A DNA stretch of 64,000 nt from an uncultured Methanospirillum sp. (GTDB lineage Archaea > Halobacteriota > Methanomicrobia > Methanomicrobiales > Methanospirillaceae). Below are positions 17,374 to 26,554 of this stretch, piece by piece (positions within the stretch are counted from its first letter, which is position 1; the number at the start of each line of letters is the position of its first letter). The notes below the pieces were generated by a model that did no database searches, was not told where the DNA came from, and worked only from the letters and a program-made list of their open reading frames with translations. Made by a program: the position numbers and the translations under genes. The stretch covers positions 3,595,986 to 3,659,985 of the forward strand of contig NZ_OY764544.1 in the NCBI RefSeq assembly GCF_963668475.1, written 5' to 3'.

Positions 17374-18174
17374 TTAAGTCTGCTGGCCCGGGCTGCCTGA
17401 GAAAAGTTCACCAAAACAAGAAGTTGCCTTGTAAGAAGTGCAGTCAAGTGTTATCGGTGTTACTGAAATATTGCCCATCCTGACCGCATGAACATCAGTT
17501 CCATCTGGTGCATCCTCAATCAGAGGTCCGTTGATCCAGTAATACGGTTTTCCCCTTGGGTCAAGTCGTTTTTCCACTCCAGTCTCAAAGAGCCGTTCTC
17601 CAAGAGTGGTCACTTCGTACCCTCCTTTGATAACTGATGGAATGTTTACATTGACTACATCGGTGTGCTTTGGGAAACCCTGCGTAAATATCCGTGAAAT
17701 GACGTCCCTGACAACCATTTTAGATCCATCAAAACGTGAACCTGGAAACTTCGGATTGTCAAACTTCTCTGCCTGATCCTCTACCTGTAGTGAAAATGCA
17801 ACTGCCTGTATCCCCTGGTTTGCTGCTTCCAGAGCAGCGCCCACAGTTCCGGATGTAGTTATTGCCTCTGCTGAAACATTTTCACCGATGTTTATCCCGG
17901 AAACGACCATGTCCGGTTTTAGATTTAAAGCAAAAAGACCGAGGATTACCGAATCAGTAGGTTTTCCTCCGACTGAGTATGCCTTCACTCCATTGTAGGA
18001 TATTTCGTTAACCCTGAGGGGTTCAAAGATGGAGACTGACCTCCCAACTGCACTCTGCTGTGTTGCCGGGGCGCAGACGATAACTTCTGCAATATCTTTC
18101 AATGCGTCGTATGCTGCCCAGAGACCTTCTGAATTAACACCATCATCGTTGGTCAGCAGGATGCGGGGTACCAT
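17374..18174 (-). CDS. surE: 5'/3'-nucleotidase SurE
   Basis: About 266 residues from the ATG at 18174, chosen because SurE proteins begin with the strand leading into ILLTNDDG; an ATG 12 bp upstream (18186) is also in frame. The metal-binding Asp pair lies in TNDDG, and further family motifs are CAPATQQSAVG, GGKPTDSV, VSGINIGENV and YSGTVGAA-like ITTSGTVGAALE. SurE hydrolyses nucleoside monophosphates in a divalent-metal-dependent way. The C-terminal part includes the swapped arm typical of the dimer. Encoded 27 bp upstream of rpiA. Confidence 0.93.
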   Translation of the reverse strand: MVPRILLTNDDGVNSEGLWAAYDALKDIAEVIVCAPATQQSAVGRSVSIFEPLRVNEISYNGVKAYSVGGKPTDSVILGLFALNLKPDMVVSGINIGENVSAEAITTSGTVGAALEAANQGIQAVAFSLQVEDQAEKFDNPKFPGSRFDGSKMVVRDVISRIFTQGFPKHTDVVNVNIPSVIKGGYEVTTLGERLFETGVEKRLDPRGKPYYWINGPLIEDAPDGTDVHAVRMGNISVTPITLDCTSYKATSCFGELFSGSPGQQT

Positions 18175-18254
18175 TACCCAATACATTACCCGGAGAGAGT
18201 AAGAGGATGACTGATCAGGGGAATTATGCGTGATGAACTCTAACCTGTTCTACA

Positions 18255-19157
18255 ATGAGAGTTCTCCTCGCAGAATATGCAAGTCATCATGATCCTGCCC
18301 TGGCACCAGAAGGTGAAGCGATGTTACGCACTCTACGTGACAGTTTTACCCGGTCAGGATACGAGGTTGAAATGCCAACGCCAGGTGCCGATTTTGCGGA
18401 TGAGCTTCGCCGACTGGCACCCTCATGCGAGGAAGCACTGGTTATTGCACCTGATCATCTGCTTGCACGGTATACGAAGATCGTTGAGGATCTGTCACGA
18501 AATATCGGGTGTAACTCTCTCGCGATTGCGGTCTGTGCAAATAAACGCCGGACAGCAGATACCCTCAAGGCCCATGGTATTGATGTCCCTGCGGAGGTCA
18601 CAACAGGGAAACGGGTAATCAAGGAGATCTCCGGTTGCGGTGCTGTTCATATGAGACTTCGCGATGAGGAGCCCGGGACCGGAGAGTTTGGCCAGGAGTT
18701 CATCGAAGGCGAGCACTTCTCTGTGAGCATGGTTGGCAGCAGGGTTGTTGGTGAGGTCTGTCTGTACTATACCGGTGAAGGGCCGATGGTCCTCTCACTT
18801 AACAGGCAGGATATCAGGATCGATCAGGATGGGAACTTCCATTATGATGGTGGCGAGACGCCTGGTGCCCACCCAATGGCTGAAGAGATCATCAGCGTTG
18901 CGAGAAAAGCTGCTACCGTACTTGGCTGTCAGGGTTACACCGGGGTGGATCTTGTGGTTTCACCTGATCGGATCGTGGTAGTAGATGTAAATCCGCGTCC
19001 TACCGATAGTATTGTCGGGATTGCAGCGATTATGGAGGAGGATATCGCTGATATCATCGTGAAGGCGTCGTATGGCAGGGCACCTGAAAAGGTGAATCTC
19101 AAAGGGAAAGCACGGTTTGGAAAAGATGGATCGGTGATAGTTAGTGATCGGGATTGA
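18255..19157 (+). CDS. mfnD: Tyramine-glutamate ligase, methanofuran biosynthesis (ATP-grasp)
   Basis: Protein of 300 residues with an ATP-grasp fold: a preATP-grasp region (about 1-95), QEFIEGEHFSVS in the central domain, and GYTGVDLVV plus VDVNPRPTDS for metal and ATP binding. Identification as MfnD rests on this fold together with the immediately following mfnF-like gene, a pair known from Methanocaldococcus jannaschii. MfnD attaches L-glutamate in gamma linkage to tyramine, building the methanofuran side chain. Its 3' end overlaps the next gene by 14 bp. Confidence 0.82.
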   Translation: MRVLLAEYASHHDPALAPEGEAMLRTLRDSFTRSGYEVEMPTPGADFADELRRLAPSCEEALVIAPDHLLARYTKIVEDLSRNIGCNSLAIAVCANKRRTADTLKAHGIDVPAEVTTGKRVIKEISGCGAVHMRLRDEEPGTGEFGQEFIEGEHFSVSMVGSRVVGEVCLYYTGEGPMVLSLNRQDIRIDQDGNFHYDGGETPGAHPMAEEIISVARKAATVLGCQGYTGVDLVVSPDRIVVVDVNPRPTDSIVGIAAIMEEDIADIIVKASYGRAPEKVNLKGKARFGKDGSVIVSDRD

Positions 19158-20082
19158 TGTCGGTGGGGCGAACCTGAAGGTCGTTGATAGTTCAGGTGTT
19201 CATATTCACTACTGTCCGCTCTGGCAGGAGGCACCTATTCAGGAACTGCTGAGCCCCTATGCAGGATCAGAGAATGCTGCCGTTGTGATGAGCGGTGAGC
19301 TTGCAGACTGTTTTTCATCAAAACAGGAAGGGATCTGGTTCATCGTTTCAGAAGTGAAGGCCGTCTTCCCTGATGCCATCTTTTATGGTATGGATGGAAA
19401 ATTTCACACATCAGCAGTTCCGGAGCTTGCAGCTGCCAACTGGCTTGCAATGGCCGACCTGCTTCGGGAATGGTATCCTGAAGCAGTTCTTGTTGACATG
19501 GGGAGCACTACAACCGATATCATCCCGCTGAATGCCTTTGACTCTATGATCGGACAGACTGACCTCACCCGACTTCAACAGGGATACCTTGTGTACTGTG
19601 GTCTGCTCAGGACCAATGTTGCTACCCTGATTCAGTCAGCAGTTATCAATGGGCTGCCCACACCTGTCAGTACCGAATACTTTGCCTCAACTGGTGATAT
19701 TTACGTAGCATTGCATCGGATTGAGCCCTCAGATTTCTCTGCTGATACCGCAGACCGGAAAGGAACTGACATAACCTCATGCATGAGACGGCTGGCACGG
19801 GTTGTCTGTGGAGACCTGGAAGAGATCGGTGAGGACGGTGCCCTCGATGTTGCCAGGTCAGTATACAATGCCCAGATGAACCAGATCACAGAATCTGTCC
19901 GAATGATTAGAGCACGACACCAAGCAGAGCAGATTCTCACAGTCGGAGTCGGATCTGCTCTTGTTGCGCAATGGACCGGTGGCAGTGATCTATCAGCAGA
20001 ACTTGGTGAATATACTGACGCCATGCCCGCATATGCCGTACGGGAGAAGGCAACAGCGCTGGGTAATGCCGGTATACAGTAA
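19144..20082 (+). CDS. mfnF: MfnF-like hydantoinase/oxoprolinase-family enzyme, methanofuran biosynthesis
   Basis: Protein of 312 residues starting with GTG at 19144. An actin-like ATPase/hydantoinase A fold is indicated by IGIDVGGANLKV at the N-terminus and VDMGSTTTDIIP at about 120, both phosphate-binding loops. Family knowledge: MfnF couples the furan moiety (from MfnB/C/E) to gamma-glutamyltyramine, forming the phenoxymethylfuran core. The 14-bp overlap with mfnD indicates coupled translation. The remaining mfn genes are not in the window. Confidence 0.82.
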   Translation: MIGIDVGGANLKVVDSSGVHIHYCPLWQEAPIQELLSPYAGSENAAVVMSGELADCFSSKQEGIWFIVSEVKAVFPDAIFYGMDGKFHTSAVPELAAANWLAMADLLREWYPEAVLVDMGSTTTDIIPLNAFDSMIGQTDLTRLQQGYLVYCGLLRTNVATLIQSAVINGLPTPVSTEYFASTGDIYVALHRIEPSDFSADTADRKGTDITSCMRRLARVVCGDLEEIGEDGALDVARSVYNAQMNQITESVRMIRARHQAEQILTVGVGSALVAQWTGGSDLSAELGEYTDAMPAYAVREKATALGNAGIQ

Positions 20083-20100
20083 TGCCAGAGTTGAGATGAA

Positions 20101-21027
20101 ATGTTCAATATAGGGAAGAGATCAAGCAGATCAAGATTTTCTCCTGGTCTGTGGTATCTGAATCGAATTCTGTTCGTGATTCTGGTCTTCAGTACACTAT
20201 TTGTTGGTCTGCCCGTAGCAGTAGCTGCAACAGTACCTGATGCCACGATTCACACGTATCAGACCCGGGCACCAGTCGATTTTGAACAGGATGTTGAGAC
20301 TGGAATTAGGGATTTCAATACATGGGTGACAACCGGAGAAGAGCAACTGAAGGCATCAAAGTACCAGGAGGCTCTGGAATCATTTAACAAGGCTCTTGTC
20401 GCCTGTAATCAGGGTCGGATCTTCGGAGCAGATAAAGCAAGGGTGCTCACCGGCAAAGGTATGACATTCCTCGGCCTGAGTCGCTCCAAGGAAGCCCTAA
20501 TCGCTTTTTCTGAGGCACGGGATCTTGATCCGCTCAATACTGCTGCCATCATCGGGCAGGGGAATGCAAACACAGGTCTTGGTCAGTATGATGATGCCCT
20601 GATGGCATACAACGAGATACTCTCCCAGAACCAGAGTAATCCATCGATCCTTGTTCAGAAAGGGAATGCGCTCAGCCTTCAGGGCCGTGCACAGGCTGCT
20701 ATCAACGTATACAAGAGTGCTCTAAAAATGGATCCTGACAACGCTGCAGCTCTGGCAGGAGAAGGGAAGATGCTTGCTTCATTAAACCGCCACCAGGAGG
20801 CCGTTGATGCATATAATCTGTCAGTGAAGTATGATTCACATGATGCTGATACCTGGACCAACTATGGGAAGAGCCTCTGGATTCTCGGATTCTACCAGCA
20901 GTCACTTGATGCATATAATAAGGCACTGACAATCCGCCCCGATGATCCGGTAGCCATTGAGGGGAAGGCAACAGTGACCGGACTCATCTCAAGATACCAG
21001 AAGGCAATGGTACAGACATCTACATGA
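20101..21027 (+). CDS. Exported/membrane-anchored TPR protein
   Basis: Protein of 308 residues. A basic N-terminus (about 1-18) precedes a hydrophobic segment (about 20-41), so it is a type II anchor or a signal peptide. Residues about 80-300 are six TPR units, with helix ends such as EARDLDPLNTAAI and NKALTIRPDDPVA. Its stop overlaps the start of the HD-domain gene (ATGA, 21024-21027), implying that the two are made together. Confidence 0.82.
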   Translation: MFNIGKRSSRSRFSPGLWYLNRILFVILVFSTLFVGLPVAVAATVPDATIHTYQTRAPVDFEQDVETGIRDFNTWVTTGEEQLKASKYQEALESFNKALVACNQGRIFGADKARVLTGKGMTFLGLSRSKEALIAFSEARDLDPLNTAAIIGQGNANTGLGQYDDALMAYNEILSQNQSNPSILVQKGNALSLQGRAQAAINVYKSALKMDPDNAAALAGEGKMLASLNRHQEAVDAYNLSVKYDSHDADTWTNYGKSLWILGFYQQSLDAYNKALTIRPDDPVAIEGKATVTGLISRYQKAMVQTST

Positions 21028-21674
21028 ATATCTTATCAGGGGATCCTGGTGTTAGTGTCATATCTATACCAGGGTTCAAAGAAGTCGGGAGATTTGTGGA
21101 GGACTGTCTCCAGGCTCACGGAGCCCACGGACTTGATCATACATTGCGTGTTACTGCTCTCTGCGATAGTATCGGCAGAAGAGAAGGAGCAGATATGCAG
21201 ACTCTCATCCCTGCAGCCCTCCTTCATGACATTGCACGCCCACTTGAAGAATCAAAGGGAGTTCCTCACGAGGAGGAGGGTGCCAGAATAGCAGAAGAGT
21301 TCCTGATATCTATCAGATATCCTCCTGAGAAGATCCGGGGGATTACTCATGCAATCCTGACTCACCGGTACCGATCTACTAGGGATCCCGAGACCCTGGA
21401 GGCGAAGATTCTCTCTGATGCAGACAAGCTGGATGCAATGGGAGCGGTAGGGATAGCTAGGGCATTCATGACGGCCGGTGAGAGGGGCGGTGAGATGCAG
21501 GATGCTATCCTCCATATCGACGACAAACTCCTCAACCTCAAACCATTGATGTACACGAGGACCGGTCAGGATATGGCCCGGGAACGTCATCAGGTTCTTA
21601 AGAGATTTCGTGAGATATACCTCAATGAGACGAGGCTGATATCACCGGAAAAAAGTTTGAGTAACGTTGCTTGA
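21024..21674 (+). CDS. HD-domain phosphohydrolase
   Basis: Protein of 216 residues. The HD metal site is complete: His39 in GLDHTLRV, His68-Asp69 in LLHDIARP and Asp132/Asp134 in LSDADKLDAMG. HD proteins of this compact type hydrolyse phosphate esters of nucleotides or second messengers; substrate is unknown. No signal peptide, so cytosolic. The 4-bp overlap with the TPR gene suggests functional linkage. Confidence 0.85.
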   Translation: MNILSGDPGVSVISIPGFKEVGRFVEDCLQAHGAHGLDHTLRVTALCDSIGRREGADMQTLIPAALLHDIARPLEESKGVPHEEEGARIAEEFLISIRYPPEKIRGITHAILTHRYRSTRDPETLEAKILSDADKLDAMGAVGIARAFMTAGERGGEMQDAILHIDDKLLNLKPLMYTRTGQDMARERHQVLKRFREIYLNETRLISPEKSLSNVA

Positions 21675-21697
21675 GTTTTTTAGGTAACCTGATTCTG

Positions 21698-24037
21698 TTA
21701 TACTGATACCACAACCGGCACAGCATCCATCATAGCGATAATCTCGTGACCCTCTTCAACTGCTGATCCCCAGACTCCCCAGGTGTCATCAACCATCTCC
21801 GCATATCCCAATGTGAGGCTGTTCATGTCTGAACCATCAAACAAGGGAATCCAGATATATGCTCCTCCACCTCCGGCTGAAGCAGTGAGAAGACTGGTAG
21901 TACTGACACCATTCTGATCTGTATCCCCGGTGCTGTTCGTATCAAACGGATGTAGCAGTACATGAGATGATGAGTATGAGTCTGTCTCGATATTTGCCTC
22001 ACCCTCTTCCCGGTTGAGTTCTTTTGCATGGAGAACTGCAGTATGAACACTATCCTTTAGATCTGGGAGATCACCAGAAAAAGCCTGAAGGTCCATCCCT
22101 TCAACCGGTGCAACCGCAGCGATGATGATCCCATTGATCGCTGGCCTTACGTAGAGGAGTGAGACCTGGCTCTTATCAGGTGTCAGATTCGTAGCGTACA
22201 TACCACCACCCCCCATCCTTGCAAGGGAGGAGATCAAAAGACCCGGAGATGTCTGATCAGGACCATTTTCTGACAGGTTGGTACCGATAAGTTCAGAGTT
22301 CGCCCCGTCTGCTAGTATGGTTCCGTTCAGATCAAGAGCGATTACGTAATGTGCGTCACTGGTAAATCCGCTTGTAGGGTTGTTAAAGTCCTGAAGTGCC
22401 TGAGTTCTTCCATGAATTGAGAGATATGCAGCCGCATCATCAGAAAGACTAATCAATCCAGGGGTGAGGTTCACCGCTTTATACGGGTATAATGCAACAG
22501 CGAGTTCACTTGTCATCCCCTCCTGCACGGTTATCGAAGTCGTCACCGGTTCATACCCGGGATATGTGAATATAAGGGTATGAGTACCGCTAGCCAGATT
22601 CTGAAGACTCATCGGTGTCTTCCCCTGTGGGCGTGAGTCCAGTACCAACGATGCTCCGGATGGGGATGAGGTGAGAGAGATGGAACCTGTGCGAACTATA
22701 GACCCCTTGGGCATAAGTGTTCCATAGATAGAAGTTTCTCTGCCCGGAGTAACATCCACGATGCCTATCCAGTCAAGATATCCTGGAATTGAGACCCTGA
22801 CATTGTAACTGTCAGGATTAAGCCCATGAATACGCACCGGCGTAATACCCCGGATAGTTCCATCAAGGGTGACTATACCATCACTAGGAAATGATCGTAT
22901 GGAAAGTGTTCCGGTTGGCGGGAACCATCTGGGTAGCGCAACCTGAACTTTGTTCTCTTTTCCCGAACTGATCTCAATATTCTGCGTAACCTGCTGGTAT
23001 CCGAACTTCACCAGTTGCATGGTATAGGTTCCTGTCGGGATAGCAGTAAAGTGTGAGGGGGTGATGCCATATACCACTCCGTTTAGCAGGATGGCTGCTC
23101 CCGGAGGATATGTCTCGACCGAGAGCGAACCGGTGTTGGTTACCGGGCTCAGAACTGCAGAAACGACTGACTCTGCACCTGATGCGACGGTCACTGCTGT
23201 TGTGTATGATGTGTAACCATCTTTACTGATGGTGATGGTGTGTGATCCCGCAGTTACCTCCGGGTATGTATGAGGAGTTGTCTGGATACCTGATCCATCT
23301 AGTGCCACGATTGCCCCAGAAGGTGTGGATGTGACTGATATTGATCCATTTTGTGGGCTGGCCTGTAGTGTTGCTGATATCGTTTCTGTAGTGCCAGCAG
23401 CCGGATTATGATCTATGATAGAAGTCCAGTCCTGATATCCGCTCTTCTCCATTTTAACGGTATGTGGAGTACTGCTGCTCTGATCGACAGCAACTGTGAC
23501 CGGGGTTGTTCCCTTATCAGAGTCGTCAAAGGTTACCGTTGCTCCTGATGGTGATGAGATAAAACTGAAGTTCCCTGAAAGGGCAAGACCGGATATCGGG
23601 GACTGAACCTGTGTTGACAGGCTGTCTACGGTCTTTTTGAGTGGCATTTCCGGTATTATCGTTACTTCTGATACAGGAGCAGAGGTAATCGTGGCATCTG
23701 GTGTTGGAGTTCCTGAAGTGATAGGTTCTGGAGCAGGCTTTGCCGTTACTGGAACCGGGACAATAATGGGGGAAAGAGATGGAACAGAGGTAATCTCCGC
23801 AGTTGGTGTTGTCGTCGGCTCTGTCGTACCAGGTGCCAGAGTGGCCGGTGTAGTAGTGATATCAGTGGAAATAGCGATGGTTGGTACGGTTGTTGGCAGA
23901 CTAACAGAACCTTGAGTTGGTGTTTGTGTTATATTGGTAAATGTCTGGTTTGGTAATAGATCCTCAGGATTTTTCATCTCTGCAAGGGTTAACGTACATG
24001 TGAAGAAGATGAGAAGTAACAGTATCCACAACCTCAT
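21698..24037 (-). CDS. Large exported PEGA-repeat surface protein with Cache-like C-terminal domain
   Basis: Protein of 779 residues. Signal peptide about 1-20; a Thr/Pro-rich, probably O-glycosylated linker about 30-125; five PEGA-type repeats about 150-520 (each S-x-P-SGA-x-V-x-L-D/N-G followed by G-x-TP and GYQ/GYT); and a C-terminal domain (about 530-779) whose HYVIALDLNGTILADG and LLYVRPAINGIIIAA strands resemble a single Cache sensor domain. There is no PGF-CTERM tail or obvious membrane anchor at the end. Likely an extracellular ligand-sensing or adhesion protein at the cell wall. Convergent with the HD gene. Confidence 0.8.
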   Translation of the reverse strand: MRLWILLLLIFFTCTLTLAEMKNPEDLLPNQTFTNITQTPTQGSVSLPTTVPTIAISTDITTTPATLAPGTTEPTTTPTAEITSVPSLSPIIVPVPVTAKPAPEPITSGTPTPDATITSAPVSEVTIIPEMPLKKTVDSLSTQVQSPISGLALSGNFSFISSPSGATVTFDDSDKGTTPVTVAVDQSSSTPHTVKMEKSGYQDWTSIIDHNPAAGTTETISATLQASPQNGSISVTSTPSGAIVALDGSGIQTTPHTYPEVTAGSHTITISKDGYTSYTTAVTVASGAESVVSAVLSPVTNTGSLSVETYPPGAAILLNGVVYGITPSHFTAIPTGTYTMQLVKFGYQQVTQNIEISSGKENKVQVALPRWFPPTGTLSIRSFPSDGIVTLDGTIRGITPVRIHGLNPDSYNVRVSIPGYLDWIGIVDVTPGRETSIYGTLMPKGSIVRTGSISLTSSPSGASLVLDSRPQGKTPMSLQNLASGTHTLIFTYPGYEPVTTSITVQEGMTSELAVALYPYKAVNLTPGLISLSDDAAAYLSIHGRTQALQDFNNPTSGFTSDAHYVIALDLNGTILADGANSELIGTNLSENGPDQTSPGLLISSLARMGGGGMYATNLTPDKSQVSLLYVRPAINGIIIAAVAPVEGMDLQAFSGDLPDLKDSVHTAVLHAKELNREEGEANIETDSYSSSHVLLHPFDTNSTGDTDQNGVSTTSLLTASAGGGGAYIWIPLFDGSDMNSLTLGYAEMVDDTWGVWGSAVEEGHEIIAMMDAVPVVVSV

Positions 24038-24167
24038 AGATCCGTACTACTCATGCTTTATTGAAATGGTTATGGGTATACGAATCCTGTTTGCTTTTCC
24101 ATTCCTCAAACTGACGAGTTGAAAAATTGCACAAACGTGTTATCCTTCAGCCACACATGATAGCCAC

Positions 24168-24530
24168 ATGGCATCTGATATTATCATTGTCAGCACTCCC
24201 TATGTTCCGGGATACAGAATAATGAGTCAGTTTGGATTTACCTGGGGTCTCATAGTCAGGAGCCGTGGAATCGGGGGAAATGTTGTTGCCGGTCTGCGGA
24301 CTATCCTTGGTGGCGAGATTCATGAATATACGCAACTATTGAATGAATCGCGATCCCACGCACTTGAAAGGATGAAATCTCATGCTAAAGAGATGGGTGC
24401 AAATGCTGTCATTGGGGTCGCTTTTGATTCATCTGAAATCGGGCAATCGATGACTGAAGTACTTGCTTACGGGACAGCAGTGTTTGTTGAACCTGAACAG
24501 GAAGAATGTAAACCCGTCCGGTTGGTTTGA
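24168..24530 (+). CDS. YbjQ/UPF0145 family protein
   Basis: Protein of 120 residues with the family pattern VSTPYVPGYRI, GLIVRSRGI, then GGEIHEYTQLL-N-ESR and the closing MGANAVIGVAFDSSEIG and YGTAVFVEP. The family forms oligomeric beta-rich assemblies; the biochemical role is unknown. The stop is followed by CTGGTGAACCAG and a T-rich stretch (24532-24571) that can act as a terminator. Confidence 0.88.
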   Translation: MASDIIIVSTPYVPGYRIMSQFGFTWGLIVRSRGIGGNVVAGLRTILGGEIHEYTQLLNESRSHALERMKSHAKEMGANAVIGVAFDSSEIGQSMTEVLAYGTAVFVEPEQEECKPVRLV

Positions 24531-24640
24531 GTCTGGTGAACCAGAGTTTCTTCACATATTTTTCACTCATGATCATTTCAGATCTGAATGAATATTTCAT
24601 TTTTACCCTGGAACTCTTTGTTACGAAATGATTTGATCCA

Positions 24641-24648
24641 TTATATAT
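24641..24648 (+). promoter_or_regulatory. TATA box of gldA
   Basis: TTATATAT lies 52 bp before the gldA start, after a purine-rich BRE-like stretch. A short inverted repeat CTCTC-N4-GAGAG at 24654-24667 sits between the TATA box and the expected transcription start, and could be an operator. Confidence 0.45.
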
Positions 24649-24699
24649 GCAGTCTCTCATGGGAGAGTAGTAATATTTCAAAATTGGAGATACTGTATA

Positions 24700-25803
24700 A
24701 TGTCCAGAATACTAGCGTCACCTTCAAAGTATATTCAGGGAGCAGGGGAACTATCGCGAATCAGGGATCATATCTCCCGATTGGGTGGGCCTTATCTCTT
24801 TGTTATGGGAGGCTTTGCCTATTCTAATCTGAAGGGGATCATTGAGGAGAGTTTCAGGGATTCTGGAGCCACATTGATCTTCGAAAAGTTTGGTGGAGAA
24901 TGTACACATGAGGAGATCGATCGGATCAGGAGAATTTATGAAACCCATACATGCTGTGTAACTGTCGGAGTTGGAGGAGGAAAGGCCCTTGACACGGCAA
25001 AAGGTGTGTCATACTACGAAGGATGCCCGGTAATATCGGTTCCGACCATTGCGTCTACCGACTCTCCCACAAGTGCAATATCAGTTGTCTATACCGAAGA
25101 TCACGAGTTTGATGGAAATCTTCAGTTACCACGAAATCCGGAGATCGTGCTGGTTGATACCGATGTTATTGCCCATGCACCGATACGAATGCTGGTCGCA
25201 GGTATGGGTGATGCGTTATCCACTTATTTTGAAGCTATGGCTAATGTGGCTTCAGGGAAAGAAAACTTTGCGGGTGGAACGTTTACCAATACCTCTGTGG
25301 CACTTGCAAGACTCTGTTATGATATTCTTATTCGGGACGGGCTGGAAGCAAAAACATCAGCAGAAAATCAGATCTGTTCACCTGAACTTGAAAACATCAT
25401 TGAAGCAAATATTTTTCTTAGTGGGGTAGGGTTTGAGAGTAACGGCCTTGCCTGTGCTCATTCAATATACAACAGCCTCACTATTCTGCCACAATGTCAC
25501 AATATGTATCACGGTGAACTGGTGGCATTTGGAACACTGGTTCAGATGGTTCTGGAAGGCAGACCTAAAGTGGAGGTAGATGAAGTCCTGCAGTTCTGTA
25601 CTAGTGTAGGATTGCCAGTTAGTTTTTCTGATATTAGTAGCAGTGAATTGAGTCCTGATGATATTCAAAAGGTTGCAAAGACTGCTTGCGGACCCGGTTC
25701 ATTTATGGGGGCTGAGCCTTTTGATGTGACATCTGTCATGATTGTTGAGGCTATGAATAGAGCAGATACTCTTGGTAGGGAGTATAAATCAAAAGTGACC
25801 TGA
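24700..25803 (+). CDS. gldA: Glycerol dehydrogenase family protein
   Basis: Protein of 367 residues, the normal GldA length. It has GVGGGKALDTAKG (NAD-binding), PTIASTDSPTSA, and the metal-binding set: Asp in MGDALSTYFEA, His in GLACAHSIYN and His in NMYHGELVAFG. The family reversibly oxidises glycerol to dihydroxyacetone with NAD; a related archaeal enzyme, sn-glycerol-1-phosphate dehydrogenase, is more distant. In a methanogen the physiological substrate (glycerol or methylglyoxal/hydroxyacetone) is unclear. GGAG at about 24683 precedes the ATG. Confidence 0.88.
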   Translation: MSRILASPSKYIQGAGELSRIRDHISRLGGPYLFVMGGFAYSNLKGIIEESFRDSGATLIFEKFGGECTHEEIDRIRRIYETHTCCVTVGVGGGKALDTAKGVSYYEGCPVISVPTIASTDSPTSAISVVYTEDHEFDGNLQLPRNPEIVLVDTDVIAHAPIRMLVAGMGDALSTYFEAMANVASGKENFAGGTFTNTSVALARLCYDILIRDGLEAKTSAENQICSPELENIIEANIFLSGVGFESNGLACAHSIYNSLTILPQCHNMYHGELVAFGTLVQMVLEGRPKVEVDEVLQFCTSVGLPVSFSDISSSELSPDDIQKVAKTACGPGSFMGAEPFDVTSVMIVEAMNRADTLGREYKSKVT

Positions 25804-25872
25804 TTGAAATGCTGGAAGATGAAGAGACATGGGTATAGAAAAATTAAGCGTTGAATTGATTGATTTAGCGCC

Positions 25873-25953
25873 CCGGCTGGGATATGGGAACTCAACCGGG
25901 CCATGCCGATCAAAGAGCAGACGTATCTGGACTCTTTGCCGGCTGGTCCGGTT
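25873..25953. ncRNA. Candidate structured RNA: 60-nt hairpin with alternative pairing partner
   Basis: Bases 25894-25953 fold into one imperfect stem of about 25 pairs: AACCGG with CCGGTT, a G-T wobble, CCA/TGG, GCCG/CGGC, CAAAGAG/CTCTTTG, then CAGA-CGTA-TCTG at the tip. The octamer CCGGCTGG occurs both in the 3' arm (25939-25946) and upstream at 25873-25880, so the 5' arm segment CCATGCCG (25901-25908) has two mutually exclusive partners. Both strands can fold, so the sense strand is undetermined. No T-run follows on the plus strand, so a simple intrinsic terminator is less likely. Confidence 0.4.
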
Positions 25954-26110
25954 AGTATGATAAAGAAAGGCAGAATATACGGACAGAAATTGTTCAAGTG
26001 GTGAGATGAAGGCGTAAACCTCAACATCAACCTGGGTCTCACTCTGGAACAAAAGATTATTTTGGATTACTGGATGAAACAATCGAAGATAATAAACCTG
26101 AACCTTAAAT

Positions 26111-26120
26111 TATATATATA
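26111..26120 (+). promoter_or_regulatory. TATA box of the histone gene
   Basis: TATATATATA lies 32 bp before the histone ATG, predicting a short leader of roughly 5-15 nt. The perfect alternating TATA fits a strong promoter for an abundant chromatin protein. Confidence 0.6.
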
Positions 26121-26152
26121 GTTGGATAAATATAATTGAACACGGGAAAATT

Positions 26153-26359
26153 ATGACGGATTTACCAATTGCAGCAGTCAGCCGTATTGCCAAGGCAAAC
26201 GGAGCAGAGCGTGTAGGTTCAGATGCAGCCGAGTTGTTAGTCAAGAAAGCAGAGGCGTACGTCGCAAAACTTGCAAAAGAAGCGAATAAACTCGCCACTC
26301 ATGCAGGTCGAAAGACCATCAAGGCAGAAGATGTCGAGATGGCTGTCGAGAATATCTAA
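26153..26359 (+). CDS. Archaeal histone (HMf family)
   Basis: Protein of 68 residues, a minimal histone fold without tails. The sequence follows the HMf pattern: LPIAAVSRIAKANGAERVG (helix 1, loop), DAAELLVKKAEAYVAKLAKEA (long helix 2), and HAGRKTIKAEDVEMAV (loop 2 with the conserved K-T-I, helix 3). It dimerises and wraps DNA into hypernucleosome-like structures. A T6 run immediately follows the stop region (26361-26366), likely the terminator. Confidence 0.97.
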   Translation: MTDLPIAAVSRIAKANGAERVGSDAAELLVKKAEAYVAKLAKEANKLATHAGRKTIKAEDVEMAVENI

Positions 26360-26554
26360 CGTTTTTTCCAGAATCATCTGAAATGATCTGCGATAACACT
26401 CTTTTTTGATAAAAAATAGAAGCCACCATCTCCTGATACTCGGGAGGAGTGTTTAGGTATAAGCCCCCTTTCTATCGGGCATTTATGCAGACTGATTGGG
26501 TTCATTTCGGGCCACCGATGAAACGGGGATTATGAAGACTAAATTCATAATTAA

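Larger units (their letters stand above)
25804..26152. other. Intergenic region between gldA and histone gene
   Basis: These 349 bp hold no convincing ORF. The left half contains a GC-rich island (25871-25953) with a long imperfect hairpin, annotated separately. The right half ends with the histone promoter (TATATATATA at 26111-26120). An open frame on the minus strand (25665-26042) runs antisense into gldA and has no recognisable protein features. Confidence 0.6.

Noticed and set aside
25665..26042. 125-codon minus-strand frame overlapping the 3' end of gldA
   Set aside because: No ribosome binding site or recognisable domain; the gldA reading is certain, and the rest of the frame covers the long hairpin.
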